DNA of 64,000 nt from Colwellia polaris (GCF_002104515.1 NZ_NBOE01000011.1:1-64000); one strand, 5' to 3'. Numbered from the stretch's first letter, positions 1 to 8,418 are shown. Numbers and translations: made by a program. Notes: generated by a model not told the origin, from the letters alone.

Positions 1-415
1 ACCAGCTGATTTTCATCAGGCGTTTGCGATACACTTCAGCGGTGGCTTCAACGATAGTCATTAAGTGTTTTGGCAGTACATCACCCCGACAGTATTGTTG
101 TGTGAGTAATGTGCCTTTGTATAAGCGATGCCAACGCTCAAGCACCTCTTTCATACTCCATTGCTGGGCTTTTTCTTCATCAATAAATAACACCACATGA
201 TAATGATTACTCATTACCGCATAAGCACAAACATCAATGGCAAACACTTGGCTGAGAAAGTGTAACTTCTCTTCTATCCATTCTCGGCGGTGCTCAAAGC
301 TTTGTCCTGATAAGGTATCTTCACCGCATAAAAAAGCGCGTCGAACACAACGCGCCACACAATGATAATACGGGGTGTTAACTAAACTAATTTGCTGCTT
401 CCTTGGCGTAGCCAT
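1..415 (-). CDS. REP-associated (RAYT/IS200-like) transposase, partial at window edge
   Basis: The reading frame starts at the ATG at 415 and runs off the left edge, so about 138 N-terminal residues are visible. The translation begins MATPRKQQISLVNTPYYHC. It contains a SNHYHVVL stretch, the HUH (His-x-His) metal-binding motif of Y1 (IS200/REP-associated) transposases. The catalytic tyrosine should lie further along and may be beyond the edge. An AGGTGAG ribosome site sits a few bases before the ATG. Such enzymes are single-copy relatives of IS200 transposases linked to REP palindromes; a REP-like palindrome occurs here at 35,343. It lies just downstream of the integron-type cassettes and is read in the same direction. 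Confidence 0.85.
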   Translation of the reverse strand, partial: MATPRKQQISLVNTPYYHCVARCVRRAFLCGEDTLSGQSFEHRREWIEEKLHFLSQVFAIDVCAYAVMSNHYHVVLFIDEEKAQQWSMKEVLERWHRLYKGTLLTQQYCRGDVLPKHLMTIVEATAEVYRKRLMKISW

Positions 416-472
416 AACTCACCTGAGATAATGTTGTGGGGTTTTCTTAGTTTAGTTCAGTGTTCTGTAATT

Positions 473-793
473 TCAATTTAAGGTGGGTGTCCTGTTAATT
501 TCTTTGTAACCAATATAAATATGTGGTTCATCCGAACCAAGAGTTCGAAGAGTCTCAATTTTTCCACTTAATGCCTCAGTTAGCCATAAAATACGGTCAT
601 TCATATCTATGTCTTTTGATACTTTAAGAGTACCTGAGCCATATGGTACAGCTATGCCTTTATACTTTCCTCTAATCCCAATATCACCATATTCAATTTT
701 ATCGGAAAAGATAAGACCTGTGACATTCTCCGCTTTTGTTGGGGAAAACTTATCACCAGAAAAATTTATACTTACAGATATATCATCAATCAT
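473..793 (-). CDS. Cassette-borne hypothetical protein, possibly DUF4279-like
   Basis: This 106-residue soluble protein has no signal peptide or membrane segment. The ATG at 793 lies 11 bases from the attC-like site on its upstream side, as expected for a gene carried in an integron cassette. The N-terminal pattern (VSINFSGDKFSPTKAENVTGL) and the later HIYIGY strand resemble the DUF4279 fold found in many small cassette or immunity-like proteins. That assignment is by eye and weak. No attC-like site could be seen between its stop and the transposase gene to the left, so its own cassette end may have been lost. Confidence 0.6.
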   Translation of the reverse strand: MIDDISVSINFSGDKFSPTKAENVTGLIFSDKIEYGDIGIRGKYKGIAVPYGSGTLKVSKDIDMNDRILWLTEALSGKIETLRTLGSDEPHIYIGYKEINRTPTLN

Positions 794-800
794 AAATAGA

Positions 801-900
801 GTACTAACGCCCCATTAAGAGGCAAAAAACAGCTTGCTATAATGCCTGAGGAACGAAGGACAGCAAGCTGTTTTTTGTCCTTTTGAATGGCTTGTTATGT
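801..900 (-). repeat. attC-like recombination site A
   Basis: Read on the minus strand, the site begins with an ACATAAC-type core and ends with GCGTTAGTA. In between is a long imperfect hairpin whose arms are AAAAAACAGCTTGCT and AGCAAGCTGTTTTTT. The size (about 100 bp), paired core sites and central inverted repeat are the hallmarks of integron attC sites. The outer sequences (GCCTCTTAATGGGGCG, GGACAAAA) match the neighbouring site B in position. It separates the genes at 473-793 and 905-1174. Confidence 0.85.
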
Positions 901-904
901 GTAT

Positions 905-1174
905 TTACACAACACCTAATTTACCTAAAACATACAGTAAGCTAAACCCTACCAAACAACCTAGCAAACCAAAGATAATCATTTTTCTTACATAAAGCTT
1001 ACTAGGTTCATACCAATTTTTAAGAAATAGCTCTGGTATATTCATAATTGTAATTCTGCTGGAATAGCCTGAATCTTTGAGCGTTTGCATATTTACAGAA
1101 AAAGGTGCCATTAAAACACCAACAAAAAGGCTAATAAAAGATATCAACAATATTATAAATAAAAAGATTAGCAT
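905..1174 (-). CDS. Small cassette-borne membrane protein
   Basis: This 89-residue protein is largely hydrophobic. Residues 1-25 form one predicted membrane segment, and residues about 65-85 (IIFGLLGCLVGFSLLYVLG) form a second. A polar middle part contains KNWYEPSKLYVRK. It lies neatly between attC-like sites A and B on the minus strand, so it is a one-gene cassette. The stop codon at 905 is four bases from the start of site A. No family was recognised. Small two-helix proteins of this kind are common in integron cassettes and usually have no known role. Confidence 0.65.
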   Translation of the reverse strand: MLIFLFIILLISFISLFVGVLMAPFSVNMQTLKDSGYSSRITIMNIPELFLKNWYEPSKLYVRKMIIFGLLGCLVGFSLLYVLGKLGVV

Positions 1175-1195
1175 TTAACTCATAATTCCAGATAC

Positions 1196-1294
1196 ACATA
1201 ACGCCTCACTAAGAGGCAAATAATAGTTGGTTAAAATAGGCGACGCAGGAGCAAAAACCAACTGTTATTTGTCCTTTTGAGTGACTTGTTATAT
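1196..1294 (-). repeat. attC-like recombination site B
   Basis: On the minus strand the site runs from an ATATAAC core, through CAAGTCACTCAAAAGGAC, to GAGGCGTTATGT. Internal arms AAATAATAGTTGGTT and AACCAACTGTTATTT form the folded stem. Length (99 bp), orientation and core spacing fit an integron attC. The stop codon of the next gene (1289-1651) overlaps the core, which is typical of compact cassettes. Confidence 0.88.
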
Positions 1295-1651
1295 GCAATT
1301 TTTATAAGTAACCAGTTGATACTTAATAAACTTACCATTTTTATATACGTGACTAAAACAATAATTTTCGTTAACTGCAGTATTAGTATTCACTTTAACT
1401 TCTTTGTATTCCCCAGACGGCATTTTAAACATCGCAAGATCATGAAAATGATACTTACCTGATTTACGAATAGAAATAGGTTTGGCTGTAAAGGTTTGCT
1501 TAAACTCAAAGTTATCAACGGAGTTATAGAAATTTGAGTTGATAAAAAACCATAAAACTACAGAAAGTACGACTACTAGAGCAAAAAAATACAATGCTAA
1601 TTTCAGCTTAATATGAGGTTTGATTCGAACTCGGTAGTTTTGATTTGGCAT
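1289..1651 (-). CDS. Cassette-borne single-pass membrane protein
   Basis: With the ATG at 1651 the product is 120 residues (MPNQNYRVRIKPHIKLKL...). A longer frame reaches 1732, but those extra codons lie inside the 271-bp repeat on the other side of the cassette junction, so the internal ATG is preferred. A basic N-terminus is followed by one membrane segment (about residues 18-40, LALYFFALVVVLSVVLWFF). A polar domain with several beta-strand-like stretches follows, probably outside the cytoplasm. The family was not recognised. The stop overlaps attC site B. Confidence 0.6.
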   Translation of the reverse strand: MPNQNYRVRIKPHIKLKLALYFFALVVVLSVVLWFFINSNFYNSVDNFEFKQTFTAKPISIRKSGKYHFHDLAMFKMPSGEYKEVKVNTNTAVNENYCFSHVYKNGKFIKYQLVTYKNCI

Positions 1652-1658
1652 TGCATAT

Positions 1659-1929
1659 AACAGCTTATTATGAGGAAAAATTCCTTGTTTAAACAAGGAA
1701 TAAATCCTTCTTTCATATTTTATGATAATCAAAACATACCTGATTTATTCACTATCTACAATAAGTTACTAATAAAACACCTCGTTATGCTAAAGACATA
1801 AACGAGAATATTTCCTTTTTATTGGATGAAAGCAGGAAATCGCACCAAACTGTATAAATACACAGTTAAATTTATGACGTAACAAAATAAATAAAGGTAT
1901 TTAAAGGTAACACTCACCTTAAATACCTC
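1659..1929. repeat. 271-bp direct repeat, copy 1
   Basis: This block is repeated in the same orientation at 2376-2646, with only two mismatches seen by eye. One end sits exactly on the AAC of a cassette junction (ATAAC here, CTAAC in copy 2). The other end is at AAATACCTC. It contains a hairpin CTCGTTATG/CATAAACGAG near 1781-1805 and a terminator-like hairpin GGTATTTAAAGGT/ACCTTAAATACC near 1894-1927. No convincing gene is inside. It may be an ORF-less cassette or a spread promoter/terminator unit. Confidence 0.85.
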
Positions 1930-2005
1930 TATTAAAATATGCGGTGGAAAACAAGTTTTAATGCTTGCGGTCCACCTCAGGGCGTGTTGTTAGCTAGCAA
2001 CTTAA
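1930..2005 (-). repeat. Probable divergent attC-like hairpin region C
   Basis: On the minus strand, the end of the gene at 2002 is followed by GCTAGCTAACAACACGCCC. Next comes an inverted pair GGTGGACCGCAAGC and GCTTGTTTTCCACC-like arms (plus strand GGTGGA near 1943 and TCCACC near 1971). The CTAAC core and the following stem resemble the first half of an attC site. The second half appears replaced by the 271-bp repeat, so this is a tentative call. Confidence 0.4.
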
Positions 2006-2364
2006 CCAACAACCTGATAAGTAATACTATTATTAAACTCAATAATAAAAGCTATAACAATTAATAAAATTCCACCTCCCATAAATATGCGATTAACAAA
2101 CTTATATTTATGCTCGTTGTTACGTTTATCGTAATGATCAAGCACAACAACAAATAAGCTTAATGAGCCTAGAACCATAGACGTAATTATTAAATTTAAT
2201 GTTACGCCTGTAAATGTCGTTCCATCGGATGAGCCTTTACTAGGAAGGTACAATTCACCGTGTTGATAACCGTAAAAGGCATAACACAATAATCCAAGTC
2301 CCCATATTATATTAAAGACTCGCTCTGATTTTGGAATAGAATTTGGAATATGTACGAACCTTAA
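2002..2364 (-). pseudogene. Cassette-borne membrane protein gene lacking a clear start codon
   Basis: The coding frame is open from about 2364 to the stop at 2002. A TTG at 2289 could start a 95-residue product, but the protein-like sequence continues upstream (RFVHIPNSIPKSERVFNII). No ATG, GTG or TTG precedes that part before an in-frame TAG at the cassette junction, so only non-standard ATT codons are available. Two membrane segments are visible: GVTLNLIITSMVLGSLSLFVVVL and FMGGGILLIVIAFII. Either the start was lost when the 271-bp repeat copy 2 came to lie upstream, or TTG 2289 is used. The family was not recognised. Confidence 0.5.
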
Positions 2365-2375
2365 AATTGCTAGCT

Positions 2376-2646
2376 AACAGCTTATTATGAAGAAAAATTC
2401 CTTGTTTAAACAAGCAATAAATCCTTCTTTCATATTTTATGATAATCAAAACATACCTGATTTATTCACTATCTACAATAAGTTACTAATAAAACACCTC
2501 GTTATGCTAAAGACATAAACGAGAATATTTCCTTTTTATTGGATGAAAGCAGGAAATCGCACCAAACTGTATAAATACACAGTTAAATTTATGACGTAAC
2601 AAAATAAATAAAGGTATTTAAAGGTAACACTCACCTTAAATACCTC
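2376..2646. repeat. 271-bp direct repeat, copy 2
   Basis: This copy matches 1659-1929 at a constant offset of 717 bp. By eye it differs at only two positions (GAGG/GAAG and AAGG/AAGC near the left end). Its left end again abuts a cassette-type junction (GCTAAC). Near-identity between non-adjacent blocks suggests recent duplication or movement. Confidence 0.85.
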
Positions 2647-2910
2647 ATTAAGAAGCAATAAAATAGCGGGTTACAATAAGATTAAATGACTTATATGCTT
2701 ATTTAACCCTTCTATAAAGTATTTATAAACAATTGCGTAGCCAGTTATGACATGAACAGGAACCTGCATTCTCAATATAATATTTAGCTATGCCCTGTTA
2801 TTTAAAAGTGTCAGATAAAGGTAGAGCCACTTCATATTATATTGTTAACACCAAGCAACTTTATCAGGTGGCTTTATAAAATGACTCTATAAAACGGCTT
2901 TATCTATCGA
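2640..2910. other. Gene-free end of the cassette cluster with a decayed attC-like remnant
   Basis: From 2641 the sequence reads ACCTCATTAAGAAGCAATAA, followed by GGGTTA and, 35 bases on, TTAACCC. The opening closely parallels the CCTCACTAAGAGGCAAATAA end of attC site B, so this looks like a degenerate attC. No second core was found. The rest to 2910 holds no gene and no further structure that could be supported. Confidence 0.45.
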
Positions 2911-3831
2911 CTATGGCACAGGCTGGCCATTTCTCGCTTCTAATAATCTGTACCAGTCTTCACGGGTATATTCTATTGTCAGTGATTGTTTAGCAGCAAC
3001 TATACGCTCTGGGGTTGTTGAACCAATAATCGGACAAATGTTGCTTGGGTGCTTTAATAACCAAGCGAGAATAACCTGCCAAGGTGCGCAGCTATATTTT
3101 TCGCTTTGTTGGGCTAATTCGCTAGCAATACGTTGCTCGTCTGCCACTGAAAAGGTATTACCCCAGGCCGAATAAGCGACACCGCCTAAAGGACACCAAG
3201 CAATAGGCGTAATGTTGTGTTGTTGACATTGATCAAGCGTGCCATCGAGTAACGTATCAATGTTGTGAATATTAATTTCTACTTGATTGACCAATAAAGG
3301 CATCGACATTGCCGACTTTAATAACTCAACTTGAGAAGGTTTAAAGTTACTAACACCAAAGTTCTTTACTTTACCACTGGCTTTTAACAATGCGAAAGTT
3401 TCTGCAACTTCATTTGCGTCAAATAAATAATCGGGGCGATGTAGTAAAAACAAGTCTAGATAATCGGTATTTAAACGCTTTAAAGAGTCTTCAACACTGT
3501 CGAGTAAGTACTTTTGTCTAAAGTCATAACGTGTAGGTGCGTAGGCATTGGGCTCATTTAACTTTGGTCGAATACCGGCTTTTGATGTCAGTATAACGTT
3601 ATCACGCAAGCTGGGTTGCTCGGCTAATAGCTCTCCGAATAAGCTTTCACTATTACCCGAGCCATAAATATCAGCATGGTCAAAGTGTGTATAGCCTGCA
3701 TCTAACGCTGCCATTATGGCTTTTTTGCCTTTGTTTCTATCTGCAATTGTATTGTCGCCTGCTATGCGCATACAACCGTAGATCAGGCGTGATGATTCAA
3801 TATTCGAACTGCCAATTGTTGTTTTTTCCAT
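2911..3831 (-). CDS. Aldo/keto reductase (YdhF-like NADPH oxidoreductase)
   Basis: This 306-residue protein has the aldo/keto reductase barrel. The catalytic tetrad is visible: D51 and Y56 in FDHADIYG, K84 in LTSKAG and H131 in LLHRPDYL. The C-terminal IIGSTTPERI binds the NADP phosphate in relatives. Closest family by pattern is the YdhF group of general carbonyl/sugar reductases, cytoplasmic. It is 105 bp downstream of the halogenase-like gene on the same strand and may be the last gene of that TBDT transcription unit. The substrate is unknown; a sugar or modified sugar is only an inference from the neighbours. Confidence 0.9.
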   Translation of the reverse strand: MEKTTIGSSNIESSRLIYGCMRIAGDNTIADRNKGKKAIMAALDAGYTHFDHADIYGSGNSESLFGELLAEQPSLRDNVILTSKAGIRPKLNEPNAYAPTRYDFRQKYLLDSVEDSLKRLNTDYLDLFLLHRPDYLFDANEVAETFALLKASGKVKNFGVSNFKPSQVELLKSAMSMPLLVNQVEINIHNIDTLLDGTLDQCQQHNITPIAWCPLGGVAYSAWGNTFSVADEQRIASELAQQSEKYSCAPWQVILAWLLKHPSNICPIIGSTTPERIVAAKQSLTIEYTREDWYRLLEARNGQPVP

Positions 3832-3935
3832 CTTGATACTCTTTACTAAAATTTGAATTTATACATTACATATTAAAGCAACTAACACTTACCTAATTAC
3901 CATTAAAGATCAGTTAAACTTTATAGTTAAAACAG

Positions 3936-5426
3936 TTACAACCGACAATAATTGATGAGATAGTCGTCATGGCTAGGTAGCTTTGAAAGCGGCTCTTGCT
4001 TAATCGCTTTAATTTTCTTTAACATTAAGGTGAGCTGTTCAAGCGACATATCATTCGCTAATGGGTGATAATCTTCTTGCTCAATCCCCTGCCCTAACAT
4101 GACTTGTAACCATGAACCTTCATTAAACAAGTCGTTTTGCTCGCGAAATATTTTCCCGGTTTCTTGAAAAAGTTTAATCTTTGCTGTTAACGATTCAGGC
4201 ACATCCATAGCACGTAAATCACGCCATAGCTGACTGTCATCTCTTTGGTTAACGTGATAATGCAAGATAATAAAGTCGCGAATTTGTTCATATTCTACTT
4301 TCGATTGGCGATTGTATTCATTAACTTGCGCTTCACTAATGCCGTTTTGCGGGAACATATGAATAAGGCGAACAATGGCTGATTGAATTAAATGAATACT
4401 CGTTGACTCAAGCGGCTCTAAAAATCCACTCGATAGCCCAACCGCAAGCACGTTTTTATGCCACTGTTTACGTCGACGACCTGTGGTAAATTTTATAACC
4501 CGAGGTTCAGCTAAAGGCTCTGATTCAATATTAGCTAATAACAGTGCTTTGGCTTGCTCATCGCTATAGTGTTTGCTGCTATAAACTAACCCATTTCCAT
4601 TGCGATGCTGCAAAGGTATACGCCACTGCCAGCCGCCAGCATGAGCAATAGAGCGCGTATAAGGAACGGTTTTTTCAAATCTTTTAGAGGCTACAGCTAC
4701 GGCTCGGTCACAAGGTAACCAATGGCCCCAGTTTTCATATCCGGTATTTAGCGTTTGTTGAATTAACAAGCCACGAAAGCCTGAGCAGTCAATAAATAAA
4801 TCGCCCTTTATTACATCACCGCTTTTTAATTGTAATGATGTTACGTTGCCCGTTTTGTTGCACTGTGCAACATTTTCGACCATGCCTTCGGTGCGTTTAA
4901 CGCCTATTTTTTCGCTAAATTTTCTTAAAAACTGTGCGTATAAGCCAGCGTCAAAATGAAAGGCGTAAGGAATATCAATAATTGGGTCTTTTGATTTTAT
5001 TTGCGCAAACTTACCTTGGGTTGCACATAAGTAATTAAGGTCGTAATCCCATAAATTATCTTTTAAGCCAGCATTTTGTGCTCGTTTTAAATAATGATGA
5101 AAATGGCAAAAGGGTAGGCTTTTTCCGGCGGCACCAAAGGTATGAAAATAACTTTCTTCGGTGTTTTTCCAGTTTTCAAATTTAATACCAAGCTTTATAG
5201 TCGCCTTAGTTTCACGTAAAAACTCTGCTTCATTAATCCCAAGTACACTGTTGAATAAACGAATTGGAGGAATAGTCGCTTCTCCTACGCCAACGCTGGC
5301 TATGTCTTCTGACTCAACCAATTCAACGTCAATTGTCTTGCCCATGAGCTTTTTAATTAACGAGGCTGACATCCAACCCGCAGTACCACCACCTAGAACA
5401 ACCACTTTTTTAATTTTATTTGTCAT
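3936..5426 (-). CDS. Tryptophan-halogenase family flavoprotein, linked to a TBDT
   Basis: The ATG at 5426 is chosen over one at 5450, because the FAD-binding strand begins right after it (MTNKIKKVVVLGGGTAGWMS); this gives 496 residues. The GGGTAGW loop (12-18) binds FAD. The lysine essential in flavin-dependent halogenases aligns with K78 in TIKLGIKFENW. A GWQWRIP stretch matches the family WxWxIP signature, and SGFLEPLESTSIHL carries the conserved glutamate. Members beside TonB receptors in marine and plant-associated bacteria have mostly uncharacterised substrates. The receptor gene lies 129 bp upstream on the same strand with a terminator-like hairpin between them. The halogenase motifs are seen; the actual reaction is unknown. 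Confidence 0.88.
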   Translation of the reverse strand: MTNKIKKVVVLGGGTAGWMSASLIKKLMGKTIDVELVESEDIASVGVGEATIPPIRLFNSVLGINEAEFLRETKATIKLGIKFENWKNTEESYFHTFGAAGKSLPFCHFHHYLKRAQNAGLKDNLWDYDLNYLCATQGKFAQIKSKDPIIDIPYAFHFDAGLYAQFLRKFSEKIGVKRTEGMVENVAQCNKTGNVTSLQLKSGDVIKGDLFIDCSGFRGLLIQQTLNTGYENWGHWLPCDRAVAVASKRFEKTVPYTRSIAHAGGWQWRIPLQHRNGNGLVYSSKHYSDEQAKALLLANIESEPLAEPRVIKFTTGRRRKQWHKNVLAVGLSSGFLEPLESTSIHLIQSAIVRLIHMFPQNGISEAQVNEYNRQSKVEYEQIRDFIILHYHVNQRDDSQLWRDLRAMDVPESLTAKIKLFQETGKIFREQNDLFNEGSWLQVMLGQGIEQEDYHPLANDMSLEQLTLMLKKIKAIKQEPLSKLPSHDDYLINYCRL

Positions 5427-5491
5427 GTGTAATTCTCTACTTATTACCACTGCATTGATTCAGTATAAAACTATATTGGAGTACAAATAAT

Positions 5492-5519
5492 AAAACCTGC
5501 TAGAAGCCTAGCAGGTTTT
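5492..5519 (-). terminator. Hairpin terminator after the first TBDT gene
   Basis: Perfect 12-bp arms AAAACCTGCTAG and CTAGCAGGTTTT flank a four-base loop. On the minus strand this is followed by T-rich sequence. It sits between the TBDT stop and the halogenase-like gene, so it may attenuate rather than end transcription. Confidence 0.75.
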
Positions 5520-5554
5520 AATTTTACATACGTTTAACTAATTACACTGGCTAA

Positions 5555-8380
5555 TTAAAACTTGTAATTAAGACCTAACGAGTAGTTTGCACCAAACGAT
5601 TGATAAGACGTAATTTGGCGTGAATCACTTGCTTCAGCTTGTATCGTATCTTCATCAGTTAAGTTTTGTGCTTGCAAGGTTATACGTAATCCTTCAAGTG
5701 AGTCTATACCTGAATCTTTAAAGTCATAACTGATTTGCGCATCCCAAATTTCTGAGCCTAAATCTTCAGTAGCAACTAAGGCTAAACTTTGGCCGCGTGT
5801 TTCAGTAACAAACTCATCGCGCTTAGTACCGGCAATACGAATTTCAAAACCTTTGTATTCATAGTACGCCGTTAACGAGTAGCTTTCTTCAGATAAACCC
5901 GGAATTCTGCCGCCGTCATCTAACTCACCGTCGAGGAATGTGCCGCTAATTGCCATACCAAAACCGTCTAAGCTTTCATGAAATAAACGAAATGGTACGC
6001 TAGCTTGTAATTCATAGCCTCTTACAAACCCTGTTAAACCGTCTTCAGTTGAGTCAACGAAGCCGACAAAACTTGCAGGAGTTTGCCCTTCTGAGCCTTG
6101 ATGATAACCCGGGATATAAAACTCTGAGAAATCTGTTACCGTTTTTCCACTTCTATGCCAGTTTTTTAAATCTTTAAAGAAGAAAGTTGCTGCAAAATAA
6201 CCATCGTCGGTGAAGTAATTTTCGTATGATAAGTCAAACTGATTTGCTTCTAATGGCTTAAGAGATGCATTACCAGAAGCGCCAGACCATGGACTATTCT
6301 CAATGTCTGAACTCGTAATTTGCGAATCGTTAAAGCCGAATGTAACACGATTATTCGGTTTCATATCATCCATACGTGGACGACTTAATACTTTACCCAT
6401 AGCCGTACGAATAAACTGATTTTCTGCAATTTCAAAGCTTAAGTTCAAAGTAGGTAAAATGTCGGTATAAGAGTCTCCACCGGTTACAACCCTTGCATCG
6501 ACACGACCATTGGCATTATCAAGCACTGAAAATCCCGATGATTTTTGATCTACATCAACAACTTGCAAGCCAATGTTACCTGTCATGAATATATCGCCAA
6601 ATTCAGCTTCTAAATTTAGTTTTACATAAGCAGATAATTGCTCTTCTTCTACGGTATAAGTATCGCCAAGTCTGTCGGTTTGAACCAATGATGCTGCTGT
6701 TGCAGTGTAGTAGCCGTTTTTATATAAACTTAAACTATCGTATGCAAGTACGCCATTGATACCAATAAAGTCTAAATTAGTAACACCTAAAACGTTAGGA
6801 ATTGGCCCGTCTCCTGGGTACTCAGGAGCAGTTAAATAGTCGCCTTCATTAACTTTTTCTTTTTTACGGTCAGAGTAACGAACACCGGCTTCAACACCTG
6901 AAATAATACCGTACTCTAATAAACCATTAACTTGTAGGCGAACACTGTCTAAGTCTTCTTCAAATTCAGGGCGATTAATAAAGCCATCTTGAGCGTCACT
7001 ACCAATGATAGGCGCACCCCAAGCTTGAGGCCCAGCTAAACGCATTAAACTTTCATCGGTGTAATCAACACCCGGTAACGTTGGGTGATCGTTGTACATA
7101 ACACCTGTTGATGTCATTTGCCAAGCACGAGCGGCGCTTGGGCGACCGTCAATACCAGCACGACCAACACCCGAGTAACTTTCAACATCGATAATAGATT
7201 TTTCAACTGAGCCTGTTGAAATATCTAACTCTGCTGACCAGTTTTCGTTTATGTCATATTCAATATTTAAACCAAAAGTGGTTAATTCTGAATCTTGGGT
7301 ACGTGCGTCGTTACGCACTACTGAATGAAAGCCATCCCAATTACCAGACGTTATTAAACCATTTTCAACCGGATTTGCGGTGAAGTTAGCGCCGCCCCAT
7401 ATTGGACCGCCTTCTTCAAGACCTCGGCGAACATCATTTTCGCTGAAATCGATGTATAGCGCGTCAAACTGAATTTTTAAATCGTCACTCGGTGCATATT
7501 CGATAATAGCGGCAATAGAGTCTCGCTCTAACAACGCTGAACGAGAAAACGAGTCGTGGCCACCTAAAACTTTTGTTGATGGTTCAATATCATTTCCAGC
7601 CGAATCTTTACGCTTAATGCAATTTTCGCCGTTTTCATCACATGACTCGAAACCTACTTCTGGGTAGCCCCAGCCGCGGAAGTTTTCTTCTTGGCGTGGC
7701 GTTTCAATTGAAGATACAACAAGGGCAACACCTAAGGTATCGTCCATAAATTTATCGACGAAGTTAAATGAAAAGCGGTGACCGTCATTGTCATAATCAG
7801 GGTTAGCAGAGTCGCGTTTGTTTTGTTCGAAATTGGCATTAAAAACCATCACAGGATCAGACGTTAATGGGCTTACCGTTTGTAAATCAACCGTTCCACC
7901 AATACCTTGAGAAACTAAACCCGCTTCAGGCGTTTTATAAACCACAACGTTTGAAACAATTTCAGTTGGATATAAATCGTATTCTACGCCGCGGTTATCA
8001 CCCATGCCGAGTAATTCACGACCATTTAGTGAGGTGCCTACATAGTTTTCATTAAAACCACGAACAGATAAACCACTGGTTCGCCCATTTCGTCTTTCAC
8101 CGGTTACACCAGGAAGTCGTGCTAATGATTCTGCAATACTTGTATCGGGTAATTTACCAATGTCTTCGGCAGATAGTACTTCAACGATAGAGTTTGAACT
8201 CATTTTAATGGCTTGGGCTCGCTGTAAGCTTCCACGAATGCCAGTAACTGTGATGATTTCTACTTCTTTTTCTTTCGCTGTTTTAGCGGCAACTTCTTCA
8301 GCAAGAGCTGGCATACTTAACGCCATAAATCCGCTTGATAGTAAAGCCAAAGTTACTCGGCTAGGTTTGAAATTTAACAT
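5555..8380 (-). CDS. TonB-dependent outer-membrane receptor (first)
   Basis: This 941-residue protein imports a ligand across the outer membrane using TonB energy. A signal peptide ends at ALA27. A TonB-box-like EIITVTG follows at 41-47. The plug domain (about 55-175) includes LPDTSIAESLARLPGV, SVRGF and LNGREL. A long beta-barrel ends in GLNYKF, with the terminal Phe needed for outer-membrane insertion. It belongs to the large carbohydrate-type receptors of Alteromonadales, Xanthomonas and Caulobacter. Its upstream region shares operator-like palindromes with the second TBDT/pullulanase unit, pointing to alpha-glucan or maltodextrin uptake. The downstream gene is halogenase-like. The exact ligand is inferred, not seen. 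Confidence 0.93.
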   Translation of the reverse strand: MLNFKPSRVTLALLSSGFMALSMPALAEEVAAKTAKEKEVEIITVTGIRGSLQRAQAIKMSSNSIVEVLSAEDIGKLPDTSIAESLARLPGVTGERRNGRTSGLSVRGFNENYVGTSLNGRELLGMGDNRGVEYDLYPTEIVSNVVVYKTPEAGLVSQGIGGTVDLQTVSPLTSDPVMVFNANFEQNKRDSANPDYDNDGHRFSFNFVDKFMDDTLGVALVVSSIETPRQEENFRGWGYPEVGFESCDENGENCIKRKDSAGNDIEPSTKVLGGHDSFSRSALLERDSIAAIIEYAPSDDLKIQFDALYIDFSENDVRRGLEEGGPIWGGANFTANPVENGLITSGNWDGFHSVVRNDARTQDSELTTFGLNIEYDINENWSAELDISTGSVEKSIIDVESYSGVGRAGIDGRPSAARAWQMTSTGVMYNDHPTLPGVDYTDESLMRLAGPQAWGAPIIGSDAQDGFINRPEFEEDLDSVRLQVNGLLEYGIISGVEAGVRYSDRKKEKVNEGDYLTAPEYPGDGPIPNVLGVTNLDFIGINGVLAYDSLSLYKNGYYTATAASLVQTDRLGDTYTVEEEQLSAYVKLNLEAEFGDIFMTGNIGLQVVDVDQKSSGFSVLDNANGRVDARVVTGGDSYTDILPTLNLSFEIAENQFIRTAMGKVLSRPRMDDMKPNNRVTFGFNDSQITSSDIENSPWSGASGNASLKPLEANQFDLSYENYFTDDGYFAATFFFKDLKNWHRSGKTVTDFSEFYIPGYHQGSEGQTPASFVGFVDSTEDGLTGFVRGYELQASVPFRLFHESLDGFGMAISGTFLDGELDDGGRIPGLSEESYSLTAYYEYKGFEIRIAGTKRDEFVTETRGQSLALVATEDLGSEIWDAQISYDFKDSGIDSLEGLRITLQAQNLTDEDTIQAEASDSRQITSYQSFGANYSLGLNYKF

Positions 8381-8418
8381 TGGTGAACTCCCCTATACAT
8401 CCATGCTTTAATTATTAT

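Noticed and set aside
1289-1732. Longer N-terminus (27 extra residues) for the cassette gene at 1289-1651
   Set aside because: The extra codons lie within the 271-bp repeat across the cassette junction; copy 2 of the repeat is not joined to the same protein.
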